From contig VZRN01000647.1 of the NCBI GenBank assembly GCA_013397935.1, positions 44,898 through 108,897 on the forward strand: DNA of 64,000 nt, written 5' to 3'. Shown here one piece after another: positions 1 through 12,910 of this stretch. Positions within the stretch are counted from its first letter, which is position 1, and each line of letters starts with the position of its first letter. The position numbers were made by a program, and so were the translations under genes. The stretch is from Dasyornis broadbenti (lineage: Eukaryota; Chordata; Aves; Passeriformes; Dasyornithidae). Below the pieces are notes generated by a model that saw nothing but the letters and a program-made list of their open reading frames with translations, did not search any database and was not told where the DNA came from.

Positions 1-823
1 AAAAGTCACTTTCTGCTCAGCTGAAAACTTTCTTTTCTCTAAATATTGTCCTGATTTCATGAACTTCAGCTGTGCAAATAGAGCATATATTCCCTGGGAG
101 AGAATGGGAGAAAGTCCCCGGGACCAAGGGAAAATGCCACCATATGGGCAGCCAAAGCCCGTGACTCTGTCCAGCCCACCTGAATTTTGAACAGAAAACA
201 TGCAAAACGCACTACTAAACCTAAAAGTCTGAGCATTGGCAGTTCTTGCAGAAATAAAACAACAAATACTTTAGGAACAGAAGGTCATCATTTTAGTGGA
301 ATATTTATGAAGGCAGTATGAACCCAGGCAAGAAACTGGTGGGCTTATTCCTTAAACTGTGTTCCTTGGTACCACACAGTCCAGACTGAAGTTAGTGCTG
401 ATCACCTGTGACCTCAAGGTGTGCAGAGCATCACTCTGGGCAGGTTTTGAGTTAGTCCCAAAGCGGTTCAGCTGCGAGAGCACAGCTCAGGGCTGGAGCA
501 TTCCAACCCAGCCTGACAGCAAGGCAAATATTAAAATATTGTGTGGCACTAAAGTGCTTTTGCCTTCAGATAAAGCTCCACCACAGCTCACACTGATACC
601 TCTGCACTCCCAACTCCCATGGAAATGTTTTGATACCCCTATCCCCCAGTTACTGGGAGTATTAACAACCTTTGCATTTCTCACATGAGTGAACTTCACT
701 CAGTTTTAGTGCCAGGCATTGTGTGTAACCCAGTCCTTTTTGGTGAGAATTTGGTGAGAATTCTTTTCTCCCAAGTATCTTTAACAAGGGATAGGATAAA
801 ACTATGCCAGTTTACCTACCAAT
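1..823. other. Unique non-coding sequence at left edge
   Basis: I see no recognisable gene, repeat family or RNA gene here. Short open frames exist on both strands (longest 109 codons from 359 on the plus strand), but they overlap each other in different frames, lack recognisable motifs and have lengths expected by chance. The stretch runs directly into the first copy of the 38-bp direct repeat at 824. Confidence 0.6.
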
Positions 824-861
824 CCAGCTCTCCCTCGAGAAATGAAGAGCAAATTAGAAAG
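824..861. repeat. 38-bp perfect direct repeat, copy 1
   Basis: This 38-bp sequence begins CCAGCTCTCCCTCGAGAAAT and ends AAATTAGAAAG. It recurs with no mismatch at 1631-1668 in the same orientation. It is not a simple repeat and contains a CTCGAG hexamer with a CpG in an otherwise CpG-poor neighbourhood. The flanks of the two copies do not align, so the shared block stops sharply at both ends. In one plus-strand frame both copies encode SSPSRNEEQIRK, but the frames around them are short and differ. The origin is unknown: templated duplication, a very long target-site duplication or an assembly artefact are all possible. Confidence 0.9.
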
Positions 862-1630
862 AAAGACTTGAAAATTAACTTGGATCAATAAAGATAAATT
901 ATAACCATTTTTGGGAGAAGGGGAAAAAAAAATGGAGCCAGGAAGGTGGAAAAAATGCTTTAGCCTTTTTAAAAGTGATTCTTTTTACTCCCATGCCTGT
1001 CTGGGTGCTGGGCCAGCAGCATGTTCTATCCCAGGGCTCTCTCTAGTGGCCAGAAAGGAAAGGCTGACCAGCAGTCTTTGCAGTCCTATATACCTTAGAA
1101 ATTTTTATATATATATATCATTTGGCAGCATAGGTGGCAGTTGCCATTGGCACCTAAACTAGTTATAGCTTGAAGGGTAGTATTTGGGCAGTTCTCTTAT
1201 TTACAGTAAAATATCTTCTGTATATTTCATTATAGAAATTGTGCAGAAAAAAGGGTGGATTTTAATAATGTTGAATATGTGGCAAAGCCAAGCAGTCAAA
1301 AACTTGAAAAAATACCAGAATTGAAATAATAGAAGCCCCTTTGCCAGTACACAGTGTAATCCAGGGAAGTTAAGGGCAGTACTTTTCCCTGGACCCTTTC
1401 CTCAGGCCCAAGGTGAGCTCACTGTGTGATGAGCCGTGAGTAGAGCTGCCGTGACCTCAGACTTGGGGTGGCAGCCACAGGAATGCTGTTCACTACCAAT
1501 GCAATGCATCAGCTACTAGGACATTAAAAGGAAAAAAAAGAAAAATTTTAAAACATTACATAAAGTCAAAACTCACCACAGAACAGGGAGTTTGACTTGA
1601 CTTCACACAACCACTTACACACACCTCCAG
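862..1630. other. Segment between the two 38-bp repeats
   Basis: This 769-bp segment is bounded by identical 38-bp direct repeats. It holds a 13-bp TA run (1106-1118) and A-rich patches but no recognisable coding sequence. It has no TG...CA LTR termini, no terminal poly-A tail against either repeat copy and no obvious terminal inverted repeats. It therefore does not look like a standard transposon flanked by a target duplication. Confidence 0.5.
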
Positions 1631-1668
1631 CCAGCTCTCCCTCGAGAAATGAAGAGCAAATTAGAAAG
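1631..1668. repeat. 38-bp perfect direct repeat, copy 2
   Basis: This is base-for-base identical to 824-861 and in the same orientation. Sequence before it (a CA-rich stretch) and after it (AGTCTCCACTACC) differs completely from the flanks of copy 1. Exact identity implies either a recent event or a technical duplication. Confidence 0.9.
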
Positions 1669-4600
1669 AGTCTCCACTACCTTCTGCTAAAAGCTCTTAA
1701 TGCCCTGAAGTATGTGACTCCTCCCTTTTATCACCAGCCCTTCCAAGCTTGCTCTCCTGGAAAAAGGCCTTTTTACACTTGGAAAGTCTCTTTTGCCTAT
1801 CCTCCTGATGGATTTAAACTTTTCTCTCCTCTTGTTGTGAGTGTTTCAGTTTACTCTTTAGAGGATTAAGAATTGACTCTTACATGCTAAAATTAATTCC
1901 CTAGCTTACCTCCCCCAAGTTTGTTGTAACTTTTGGTATAAAATACTTCAGCCTGTGCTTCAAAGGCAGTAAATGGTTTTCTTGGGCTTACAGCGCTTTC
2001 TGTTTTGAAGAATCTTACCAGACTGTGGTGTGAATCCCAGAGAAACCTGTGGCTGCAGCTTTGCAAAGAAGCTTTCAGTGACTTTTGGATGTGTAGCACC
2101 TCTGTCAGGCTGTAGTGGGTGGACACCCATGTGTCAAGCAACCTGTCAGAAAACTTGGCCTGGCAGCCTCCCCTCCAAAGGGGACAGGAGTGCATGGCTT
2201 CTGCAGTGCAGGAGGGTCTGGGTGGGGTGTGGGCTGGTACAGAGCTGCTGTAGTAACCTCCTAGTAAGTATTTTATGTCCTGCTGAGCCACCATAATCTG
2301 TGGAAGAGAGATGTTCTGTAGCAAAATTACCACTTAGTGCTGTGAATGACAGGAAAAAGCACTTAAGGAAACCTTTTTCTTGCTAACTTTTTTTGCTGTG
2401 CATGAAGGCAGGAAAAGCATCACTGCTGTGCAGAACAGTGGGAAATTCCCTTCAGGTTTTATCCCCATCCTCTGTTGGTGCTGTACAAACCTGAAACAAA
2501 ATAACCAATCCTTACCCCAAACTGCTTGAGGTGCACGTGTAGTGGAGAGGTAGTCTAGCTATAGAATAGCATCTTAATAACCCCAGATTTTTCTTCTGTT
2601 CTGTTCTCGTTTGTTGTCTTGAATGGCTCTTCAGGAGCGCAGCTGTATCTGTATGCCAGAATCCTGAGGACTTAGGCACATCACTACTCCTGCATCTAGT
2701 CCTTCTTTCAGTTTTTTTATGTGTCAGTCTTTATCCTTTACAGCTTAATTGGGTTCTGTGTTACTGAAAGCCACTTACTACTTACAGAGCATTGGAGAGT
2801 TGCACTGAAATATTTATGTCCAGTGCATTACTTCATTAAGGAAATGATATAAAATTAATGGAGATTGAATTATGCCCAAAATGCCTATAAAACTGGATGC
2901 TGACTGATTACTTAATGGTTCTCCTGATAAGGGATGCATTAGAGATCTCTGCTGCCTTTAGTTTTTCATGGGCTGACCTCAGTCTTGCAACAATCCCGAT
3001 CTGTTGGTTAATGGCATTTCCTTGTAACTAAGCATATTGCTCCTTTTTTCCCTTGATATACATGGTGTTGCCATGATATATGAATCGAAGAGTCAAAGTA
3101 TGTTTTGTGCTTGAGAATACATTCGGGGTCACTAAAGGGATTACTCCCATTTCAGTGCCAGAAGCTGATTTGTTCTGAAAATACTGCAGCAGCTCAGGAG
3201 AGTCCTTGTGATGTGTTTTGCCTTCAGCCATTTAGAGGTAACGCTCACAAGTAGAGCCTCTGTGGTGAGGGAATGGTTCTGTGGTTAAAACTGAAAGAGT
3301 TTAATCTGGTGCTAATCATTCAAAAGCATGTTTGGACAGCTGAGAGCTTTTACCAAACCTTTGTTTTCAGGGCTTTTAGAAAGCTCAATTTGGTCTTCAG
3401 TAACAGAGAATGAGTTCTTCCAGCTGTGATCAGCTAATATAAGCAGCAATATAAACATTACAGGATGCAAAGGAACACTGTTATAGGGCTTTTAGGCACT
3501 GCTGTCCTCACTTCCAAGCATGTGATGCATATTGCTTTCTCCTGATGAGTCTTCCTTCCATGTATTTCATTCTTCAGGATGATCACTGAGTGCTTCCATG
3601 GTGCAGATGCTCGAGCCTGTGTGGACTGGACAGTGCTCTGCGTGAATCTGGGGACAGCAGAACCTGCAATAGGGATCTGGGACCTGGCTGCCTTGCTTGT
3701 AATGCTCCTGCAGCATCACCCCTGCTTCTCAGGGACTGCAGGACCAGCCTGGACAAGACTGGCTTTTCAGCACCTGGGCAGTGCCTGTTTCAATACCTGG
3801 GAGGGATTTAATCACCCAGAGACAGTGTTGGCCTAGCCTTCTGCAGGGCAGGAGTCCTTTAAACCTTCATTTTTACAGAGGAAAATGTCCAGGATTTAAC
3901 AGAAATGCCTTTTTATAACAGAAGTTTCAGCTCTCTTTCCCTTTTGGCTTGTCCGTTAATCTGTCTCATGCACTAGAGAAATCCAATCCTTGCAAAGCTA
4001 ATTTTATTAATTGGCACTTATTGGATTATCTTTAAAATCAAATGAGCTTTAGCTGGGTGAGCTGGAAATAAAGAACATGGAGGGACTTAGAGGCATTCAA
4101 TTCATTAGTATCCCTTTGCTAGTAAAGAGTAGCTCCTGAAGAGCTACAGTTTCCTGAAACACTGGGGATTCCTCTACAGGAAGGACAGTTGTGGCAGAAA
4201 ATGGGAGAGCTGGGGCCACCTTCCAGTTCAGTGGAAGTGCAGCATTGGCAGGGTTGAGGGTACTACCGACAGGTGCCTGGTGCCCAGCAAAGAATATGAA
4301 ACACAATGCTGACACCAGGCCTCGCCTGGGCAAATCTGGGATTTCAGAAGTTTAACTTAGAAGATCAGTATATTGACACAGTTTGGATTATTCACCAGGA
4401 AATGTGTGTGGGATGTGTCTGGCTCAGGCTGACATCAGCTCCCATGGCTTGAGGAGATCTAGACGCCCTCCAGGCAGCACACTCTGCATTAGCATAGCAG
4501 TGTTCTGCATCCAAAAAGTGGGTGGTTGGCAAGCTGAAACCCCAGGGTTTATTCCATCTGCTTGCTGAAGATGCAAAACCATGTCTCCGCTGAGCCAGGA

Positions 4601-7461
4601 GAGTGTGCTGGCTACACAGGTTTGTTCTGAGAAGACACTGCTCTCTAGAGGCCCTGGTGCTCAAGCTGTGCTGCTCTTTGATGAACTGAGCTCCCAGGAC
4701 CAAGGGAAGTGGAGCAAGGGGGAGCTTTCATGTCCTTGGGAAAGAGGGGAGCCCTGGCTCAGTCCTGCTTCTGCAGTGATTCGGGCATTTGACAGTGTGA
4801 GAGGATTAAATCCTGGACTATCTGGGCTGTAGGAAGCAGAGCTTGGCACTTGCCCGATGTGTAGACCTGGGGTTGCCTCACCTTGAGCACATGGATGGAG
4901 TTGATGTTTATGTGGATTCCAAGGATCTTCTGGGAGCTGTGTCCCTCTAGATGATGGCAAGCAGTGAGCCTGGGGGCCAAATGCAGCAGCCAGACAGCAA
5001 ATAGCTGTGTGGATAATTAATCAAATGGAGATGTAGGAGAATCAGGATTACTGTGGAGTGGGGCATAAGGGGAAAGGCCACAAACACGAAGGAAGGAAAA
5101 GTAGTACTTTTACTGTGTTTCTTCTAGAAGAAACTGGGGGTTTTTCTTTGCCTTTCTGGGAAAAAAAAAAAGGTTTTATCTTACTTTAAATACTCTGTCT
5201 CACAATGCAGTGAAAACCCAAAGCAAACCTTCTGACTCCTGACAGCTTGAGGTTTTTAACACAGTAAATAAACCAACATGTTTTCTCAAAGTCAAAAAGG
5301 GACCTGTGATTTGTGACAAAATTTATTAATTAAAAGGCCAGTGAATTTCTCTTGGGCTGTAAATTTGGAGGTTGCCTCATCAGACAGTTATTACCAGCCC
5401 AGCACCATTCCTGAGACAATTGAAATTTAGCCTCTTGACAAAAAAAATTGATTTTGAAGATTAATTGTCCCCTGTAGCATAGTTTTAGACTGATCTGAAA
5501 TACAGAGAGGACAATTGTCCTTTGGGTTTAATATAACTGTCTGTTTGATATCTGCACAGCTGGAGCTATAGGCATTTCTGTCCTGACTTACAGAAAATAG
5601 GGGGCAGTTTCGGAGAGGTGCCACTGCCAGAAGAGGGAACACCCAGGGGTGATGTCTATCCCAGCAGCACTCCTGGAACAAATTTTGTATTTGAAAAGTG
5701 GAATTTCCTCATGAAGCTCTAACTGCACCAATGTCAGTTCTGTACAGACTGCACAGCTTTTAAATCTCAATTGGAAAGACAAAGCCAGCTGGAAAGAGTT
5801 GATCTGGATGTTATTTTCAAACATGTATGAAAGGGCACTGCTGGGGGCCCTGGGAAGCTCTAGTCTTCCCAGAGAGAATTTTTGAAGTAAAATAAGCTTT
5901 GCTCTGTTTAACAGTTACTGTCTAGCTACTGTGGAGGTGTTTGTCTGAGCTGGAGAAACTCTCCTGTGTGGAAATTCTTTTGGGATATACCTTTTTCCTT
6001 GCTTGGCTTCCTGTGGTTTGAGCTGAAACTCTGTCAGTGCTCCTCTACCATTTGAACCTACAACAGGTGAGCTTTAGTGAAATGGGACAGAAGCATCTTA
6101 GGTATTGCTGTGGGTGCTCAATGAGAGAATCCACACTGGTGGTTGTGAAGGAAAATAGGTTTGGTATGTTCTGCTGCTCAGGAAGCAATCCATGTTTGAT
6201 TCTCTCCAGAGTCAGGGAACTGAATTTGAGTTGGGTGTTAAAACTCCACAGGCAACAGTGGGAGAAGGAAAGCTGAAGGTGTGTCTTAGGGGGAAATTTG
6301 TCATGATTTAATGTTTCAGGACTACAAGGGCTGCTGGTTCAAATGAGTGCCTGAACCTCAGTGTGAAAGACCGGTCTCTTGGCAGGTTTAATCCAGGTTT
6401 TCTGTAACAATCCCATCACACCTGCTTTCCTTTTATACTGGCAAGCTTAGAGCAGCAGGGAGACTGAGTGCTGACCTAGCCATGTCCTTGGTGGCTCCTG
6501 GTGCACAGTTTCTTCTCTGCTCTGTGGCTGGGAAAAGATTTCTTCATGCCTTTAGCCTCGCCTTTCTATTCAAGTGTCCATGGTCTCTGTCCCAGCACTC
6601 TTCCTTCTTGTTCCAAGCAGGAGGGACTGATTGTGCATCTAATTAAGAGGATTCCCGGGGAAGCTGAAGACCCGGAGGCATGAGCATGATCTCAGCTCTT
6701 ATGCAGACTGTGACGGGAATTGCTTGAGAGTGGGAATAGCACTGCAGGAAGCAGAGATGTTTGGGACTGCTCCTTGCCGTGGTGTTCCAAGAATCAAAGC
6801 ACAGGAAACCTGTTAGGTTGGCTTGCAAAAGCTGTGACTGTCCTTCACCTCTTACAGCTGCACACAATACTTGTCCCATAATTCCTCACCCTCTTAGGTC
6901 CTGGTGTGAGAGAAACCCCTTGAATCAACTGATTTAATACAAGATTTTGTAAGCTGGTTCCCAAAAGGTACTGGCATCAGCTGGGGATGGTACCTCCCAG
7001 CACTTCTGGGGCTCCTGGACTTGCTGCCGAGGTCCTCAGCCACAGTCTCCCATTAGCTGAGGGGAAGGTGCAGAAACGAGCAAGTGATGCAAGTTTTGGT
7101 CTAGGATTAGCTTTGAAATTTTAATTTTTTTTCCCCAGCTCTCTGAGAGAAAGACATCTCCCCTCTATTCTGATCTGCTTTGTGTTACTGATAACATCAC
7201 AGGGGATTCAGGGGAAAGAAAAACAACCAAACCCAAACTAATCATAATAATAGCTTATTGACTTTATACAGGGAGATGGAGAGAGAGAGAGCACTCTCCA
7301 GGAAATAAACTTGCACAACCTATTTATTGTGATGTCTCTCTTGCCTGAGCACAGGCCCCAGTGCCAGGGTCTCCTTTAGCAGATTGTTGTGTTGAGGGGC
7401 TTGGTCACACACTCTGCAGGGCCAGTGTCTGTGTGGACTGCTGGGTGTGTACATTCAGTCT
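1669..7461. other. Unique non-coding sequence
   Basis: No repeat family or gene is recognised. The stretch contains a short (GA)n run (7279-7291), an A11 run (5161-5171) and many short overlapping frames on both strands with no domain signature. A 67-codon minus-strand frame at 3028-3231 reads somewhat like protein and is discussed as a finding. A 146-codon minus frame (1893-2333) overlaps an 88-codon plus frame and has no family resemblance. Confidence 0.5.
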
Positions 7462-8103
7462 TCAGGGATCACCTAGTTCCTTTTCTGTTTGTATATTTTT
7501 TTTTGGCTTGTGTTTACTAGGCTTATAACCTAAAGAGGAAAAGGAAGAATAAAATGAAATAATGTTGAGTAAAACCACAGAGAAAAATATCCTTGTTGGG
7601 TTGTGAATGACCCAACTTTGCTTAAACTCAGATGTTCCACTCTCCTCGCAAACCTTCCTGAGCAAATCTGCAGTCTGCAAATGGATTCTTTGGCCACTTG
7701 ATGTCTCTGTGGGTTGTGGAGAGCTGTGGGTAAATAAATAGGGGTCACGCTGGACCTGGATGAAAGCAACAGCAGTGATGGGCTTGCTCCTCAGAGATGA
7801 ACTTTTGACAGAATACTGTGCCATTCCCCTTACCTCCTTCTTCCTGTTAACGAGCTTCAGCTTTTCAAGCCAATTAGAAAACCAGGTAGAATTGGTTAGC
7901 CAGTTTCCACAGGGAGCTGGTGAGGCTCTGCACCCATCAGTGCTGTAGGTATGGAACCTGCCACACACATTTAGGACAAAGGGTGTTGGCCAGCCCCGGC
8001 TCTGTCTGCCTCCCTCCAGAAACACAGTGGCAGAAGGGGGACAAGATGCCAGACTCTTGCAGTGTCTCCATACAGGAGAAGATGACGCCAAAGTCCTCGC
8101 CAT
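7462..8103 (-). other. Unexplained 213-codon open frame
   Basis: This uninterrupted minus-strand frame of 213 codons starts with MARTLASSSPVW and ends at a stop at 7462. It is longer than most chance frames in DNA of this composition. Visible features are a hydrophobic stretch around residues 172-191 (IFFSVVLLNIISFYSSFSSL) followed by a lysine-rich tail. A real single-pass protein could look like this, but so could a chance frame read across a T-rich run. I recognise no domain family and see no clear promoter. Other frames on both strands overlap it. It is most likely a chance frame. Confidence 0.15.
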
Positions 8104-11100
8104 TGCCTGGTGGGATCTTGCATGGGGGAATTGCTGTCATGAACATGAAACACAGCTCTGTGTGGGGGTGGGTCATAAGGAGATCTGGGGTGTTCCTGTG
8201 GCTTTGCAGGTGTGCCAGTCTGTCCTGGGACTGACCACCCTGTGACACCAGCACAGACTGAAAATTCAGGTGGGACAGAAATGCTCCTTCCGGTCTGACA
8301 CCATCACAGTCCTGAAAATATAATTTGCCACAAGTCTTGTTTATGCATTATGAAAATCTAGATGAGCCTTTGCTGGAGCCAGACTGATATCTCTGTGCCT
8401 TCAGTTGTGGAGACATGGTTGGGCCTGAGATTACTTTTGATAATGTATAGATAAACTGAATGTGATTACAGCCACATTTGCACATGGAAATACCTCAGGA
8501 AAAGAAGTCTCCCATACTTATTTCTGCCCCTGGTGCTAAACTTCACTATGATAGTAGCTGAAGGATCCATCTCTCCTGTGTTAAGTGCTGTTAAATGTGC
8601 GCACAGCTGGCTTTCCTTTCAAATCATTCTAGTCCTAAGGAATTTGAAGCTTTTTGTATGCAAAGCCAGATCTGCCTAGATACAGGCATTTCCTCATGGT
8701 AATTCAGCAGGACTATTGCTGTTCCCTAGGAATGTAGAGAACCTTTTCAGGCACAATCAAAAGAAGTCCAATGACCTTTTTCCCAACTCAATAAAAAGTT
8801 CTTCAGTGGTTTTTCTCAAACAAGCAGTTTTAGCTCACTGTATGGGTTTTCAGTTTTGGCCATTTATAAAGCTTCTTCCTGCAGTGTATCCATCACTTTA
8901 CCCAGAACCACTTCAGAGGGAGGTGAGCTTTGTGTTGGAAAGATGGTGACTGGGAAAGTGCTCATCTCCAGTAAAACAGCTTCCTGAGCCACTTCCCCAG
9001 CCTCAGGCCACTAGAGCAAAATTGCACTCTGGGCTCACGCTACGATTTGCTGTTACTTGTGTGGGAAGATAAACTTGAAGCATCTCAATCTATCTGCTGA
9101 ACTGCAATTTATGAGCTACAAATGCCTGAGTCTTAGAGGGGAATAACAGATTTGAACCAAAACTCTGCCGTTCTGTCCCTGGAGGCAGAGAGAGACCAGC
9201 CAAAAAAACTGCCTAGAGTGGAGCATATGGATTTGTAGAGGTGACAAACCCTCTCAGGAGGTGTCAGCAGTGCCATGGGCTCTGTGCTGCAGATCAAAGC
9301 AGATGGGGCTTAGAAGTGATGAGCTTAAAGTGCGTGGCAAAGGCTTGATGAGGAAATGGTCTGGGAAAAACACAGAAATAGCAAAGGCTTCTGTGTTCAC
9401 AAACTCTTGTTCCTGTACAGTCCACATGAGAAAAAGGGGGAATTTGTTTATTAAACAGCTTTCTGTGACTTATTAATGCCATTCATCTGAGGATAGAGCA
9501 GCTCCCTCCAGAGTGCTTGTTATTGCTTGCCTGGAAATCAGTCAGGGTCTGTCCATGAAATTATGTTCTGGCTGAAACTCCTTGTTCAGTCAGTAATTTA
9601 TGCAATTGCTAGGAGACTGCTCAAATGGCTAAATGACTTCTATTAACAAAACTTTAATTCTGTACTTTTAACAGAAATAATTTATGTTTCCTATTTCTTC
9701 AGGAGCCATTATTAGGCTTCAAGTCCAGCTTCTGGGAAAAGATCAAGGCTTTGTGTTTTCACCAGTGATTGCCTCAAATTATCTTTGAGGCTTGAAGCTG
9801 CCTAAATTTTCTCAGTAGCCAGACTGGGAATATGGAACAGGTCTTGGCAGATGTCAGTTCCTAAAGCCTCTTATCTTTTCCCGGGGAAGTGTTTGTTAGG
9901 ACTTAGTTACACAGATAATTATGGTCAGGTTGGGTTCCCCAAGTGGCAAGTTGGTGCTTGCAAACTTAATCAATGCTTTTAGCAAATGTTAGAGGTTTTG
10001 ACTGCACTTATCTACTGAGGAATAAAGAAATTCGACTGATGTTTGGTGCAACAGCTACTCTAATAGCTGCTTTGGTCTCGCCCATGAAGTCTGATAGCTG
10101 TGATTTCCTGCAATAGCTGCACCAGCTGGTGCCCTGTCATGTCTCCATTTTTTCCTGGTTAGAAGATGACCCAGTTCTCTGTGGCAGATTATGGACTGCC
10201 AGTGGGATCTAGATAGGAAGACAAAGTGCTTTGAGAATTTAGGGCAGAAAGTACCATAGAGGAGATTTAGCAAGAGGTGCCTATTAATATAAAAGGTGGT
10301 ATAAATTCCTAATCTCCAAACTGTTTTATTAATGGTGACCATCATTAATACAAAACACTAGGCTAAATGTTGCATGAGCTGTGGAGCAACAGGTGGGGGA
10401 TCCGGTTCTTGCTTTGTGTTAAACAAAATCTCATGAACACACAACTGACAGTATGGGGAAATTCTGGAAAAAATGTTTCTTCCATAACCTCAAAGAAGAT
10501 AGTTTTAATTGAAATTAGGCACCATATGTGGAAGAATCCAGTTGGAGTCCTTTAGTTGGATTATTTTGTAGTGCAAAAGGGGGAAAAATCTATCTGCAAT
10601 TATGACAACGTATTTTGCCAGCCTGCACTGATGGAGTGTTGCCAGGGAAACTCTCTAATCATCAAAGAACATTTTAGTGTTAATGTGATTTTTGTAGGTC
10701 TCCTAAGGGAATGGCTTATGTCCTTCCAGGAGAAAGGCTCTGCTGAATAAATCATCCAGCATTCCTTACCAATGAGACTGCCCTAAGTCTACTGAACAAA
10801 TGAGGATTATTCTCCTGAAAGGAGACATGCTTCCCCTCTGAGCAGCACACTGGGCATGCTGGCAGCAGCTACTTGGAGGCATGTGCTTACATGCTGGGGT
10901 TTTTGTGGGGGGATAACACCCAGAGAGCCCCTCAAGTTAGCAGGGTGGCTGGTGGGACAGCAGAACCATCATGCAAGCAGGTCATTAGCCCTCTTGGGGG
11001 GATAAAGAAACCCAGGGGCAGATAATTTTGTAAACTAAGCTGTCCTGTGCTGGTTTGCTCTCCATGAATCCTTGCATCTTGGCTATTGAGCTTTCTGCCT

Positions 11101-12809
11101 TTTCTGCCACTTCCACCCAAGGGCTTTCCTCTTTCTTGATACTGCTGCAGAACAGTATCCAGACAAGCTGCAGAAGCTTCTCCTAATCTGTGGGGAGCTG
11201 TGCCTGGGGCAGCAGCCATAATCTCTCCCTAGGACTGCAAGGGCATGTTGTTACTCCTTGGTAGTATTTCTCACTAGCAGACAATGAGGATGAGAGCATC
11301 CTAGCAGCTGGTTGTGTGTCCTAAGGGTGTATGGCAGGATCAAGATATAACCTAGAATGTGCCTAGACCTCCTGTGGTACCAGAGTACCACCCAAGCCCC
11401 AGCAGCATCCACCATGACAGGACCCCTCACAGACACTGTGCTGCTTTTCCCCCTTATTCAGGGCCTCACGTGAAGGTGGGAAGAAATTTGGACTCCTGCA
11501 CATTCAGTCCTTGGGTCTGCTGAGGACACAGCACAGTCCACATGCTGAGCAGCCTGTCACAGGTAAGCTCACTTGCTTATTTTATTAAATTTTCAGGGGT
11601 TGAAGAGGGAAGCTCATTCCTCACCCTATTTTGGTTGAAAGCTTCACCTTGAAGTCAGGCAGACTGTTTTATTCTGTGTTTGCAGACAGCCAAATTAATT
11701 CCTAGGGCTGTTTAGCAGGACCATAAGGTTTACCAGTGTGTTGTCCTGGAAAGCTCTGCTAATACACAGCCTACATCAATTATACTGCCCTACATCAATT
11801 ACATTGTTTAAAGAAGTCTTCTCTGGGTGACTTATTTTGTTCTGCCCCTTCTCTCCAGCTTTGTATAAAATGTACTACCTTGGCAAAAATAAAACACAGG
11901 AAAATCTTCCTGGTTGTCTGCCCACAAATATTCCCTGCTTATCCCTTGAGTGTTGGGGAGGACTAATGAAAGCATGTGGGGCAGCTTTGGCTGTGTGTGG
12001 CTCAAGGGTCCATCACTGCCTGAGATGGTGCCTGCAGAGCAGACTCTCAGCCTTGGGGCTGTGTGGGTTTTGTTGGGTTTGGGGCTGTGGGGGCTGAGCT
12101 GTCACAGCACAGGCCAGGGAGCAGTGGAGGTAATTCTGACCAAACTGCCTTCTCCCTGCCAGTGGTGCTGTGCTAGAAAGCTCTAAGTGCTCTTTTTCTT
12201 CATTCATGCTGCCAGGCAGGTCTCCAAGTACACAGACAGTGCCCAGGAGTTGAAATCATTAAGAGAAGGAAGGAGGAGAAGGAAGATGTGTATAGGGGTC
12301 GCAGCCAGAAGATTTGAGCATTGGCAATTTCTACCCTGGAGCCAAGAGGAGCTGGCAGCCCCAAAGCTGAGCTCAGGAATTGGCTGGGTGCTGTGGAAAA
12401 TGGGTGGGAGCATTAGAAAAGTTTGGCTTCTAGATTTAGCTGGAGACCACTGGGGCTCTTTAAACACTGTTCCTGCCCCTGGGCCATGCTGTCCCCTCAT
12501 GGTGCTTATCCAGTAACTCTGGAAAATTTTGGCTAGTCATTTGTTGTGACACGGTCCCAGTGGACACAGAACTGGAGAATTTGGCCCATTTTACTTTTAA
12601 CAGAAAAGTAACAGCTGATTAACCAGATTTTTAACTAATGTGTGGCTAGTTTCTCATTGCAGTTAACACTGATGACAAACAAGGCATGATTTTAAGAGGT
12701 GTTCATTAAAGGTTAGATATAATGTTCTGTATCTCTTCATCTCCACATTCTCCTTTCTGCCAAAGCACAGTTCATGTTTAGACAGTTTTTTTACATTTTT
12801 TGAACTCTC
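8104..12809. other. Unique non-coding sequence
   Basis: No gene or repeat family is recognised. A short imperfect tandem duplication (19-bp period, core CTACATCAATTA) lies at about 11770-11807. The open frames are short, overlap each other and carry no motif I can name. Confidence 0.5.
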
Positions 12810-12910
12810 TGCAAACATTAACTAATTAATCCTCTCAGCCCAATATACATATGCTTTAATTAATGAGCACTCATTTACTTAACTCACACTGTCTCATTAA
12901 ATATAAATTG
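12810..12910. promoter_or_regulatory. AT-rich homeodomain-motif cluster (candidate)
   Basis: Within about 100 bp there are several TAAT/ATTA cores: ACTAATTAAT near 12821, TTTAATTAATGAG near 12856, and further ATTA cores with TTTAC and CATTAA motifs. Close spacing of homeodomain-type cores is typical of vertebrate conserved non-coding enhancers, but AT-rich DNA also produces them by chance. Function is inferred only from motif density. Confidence 0.2.
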
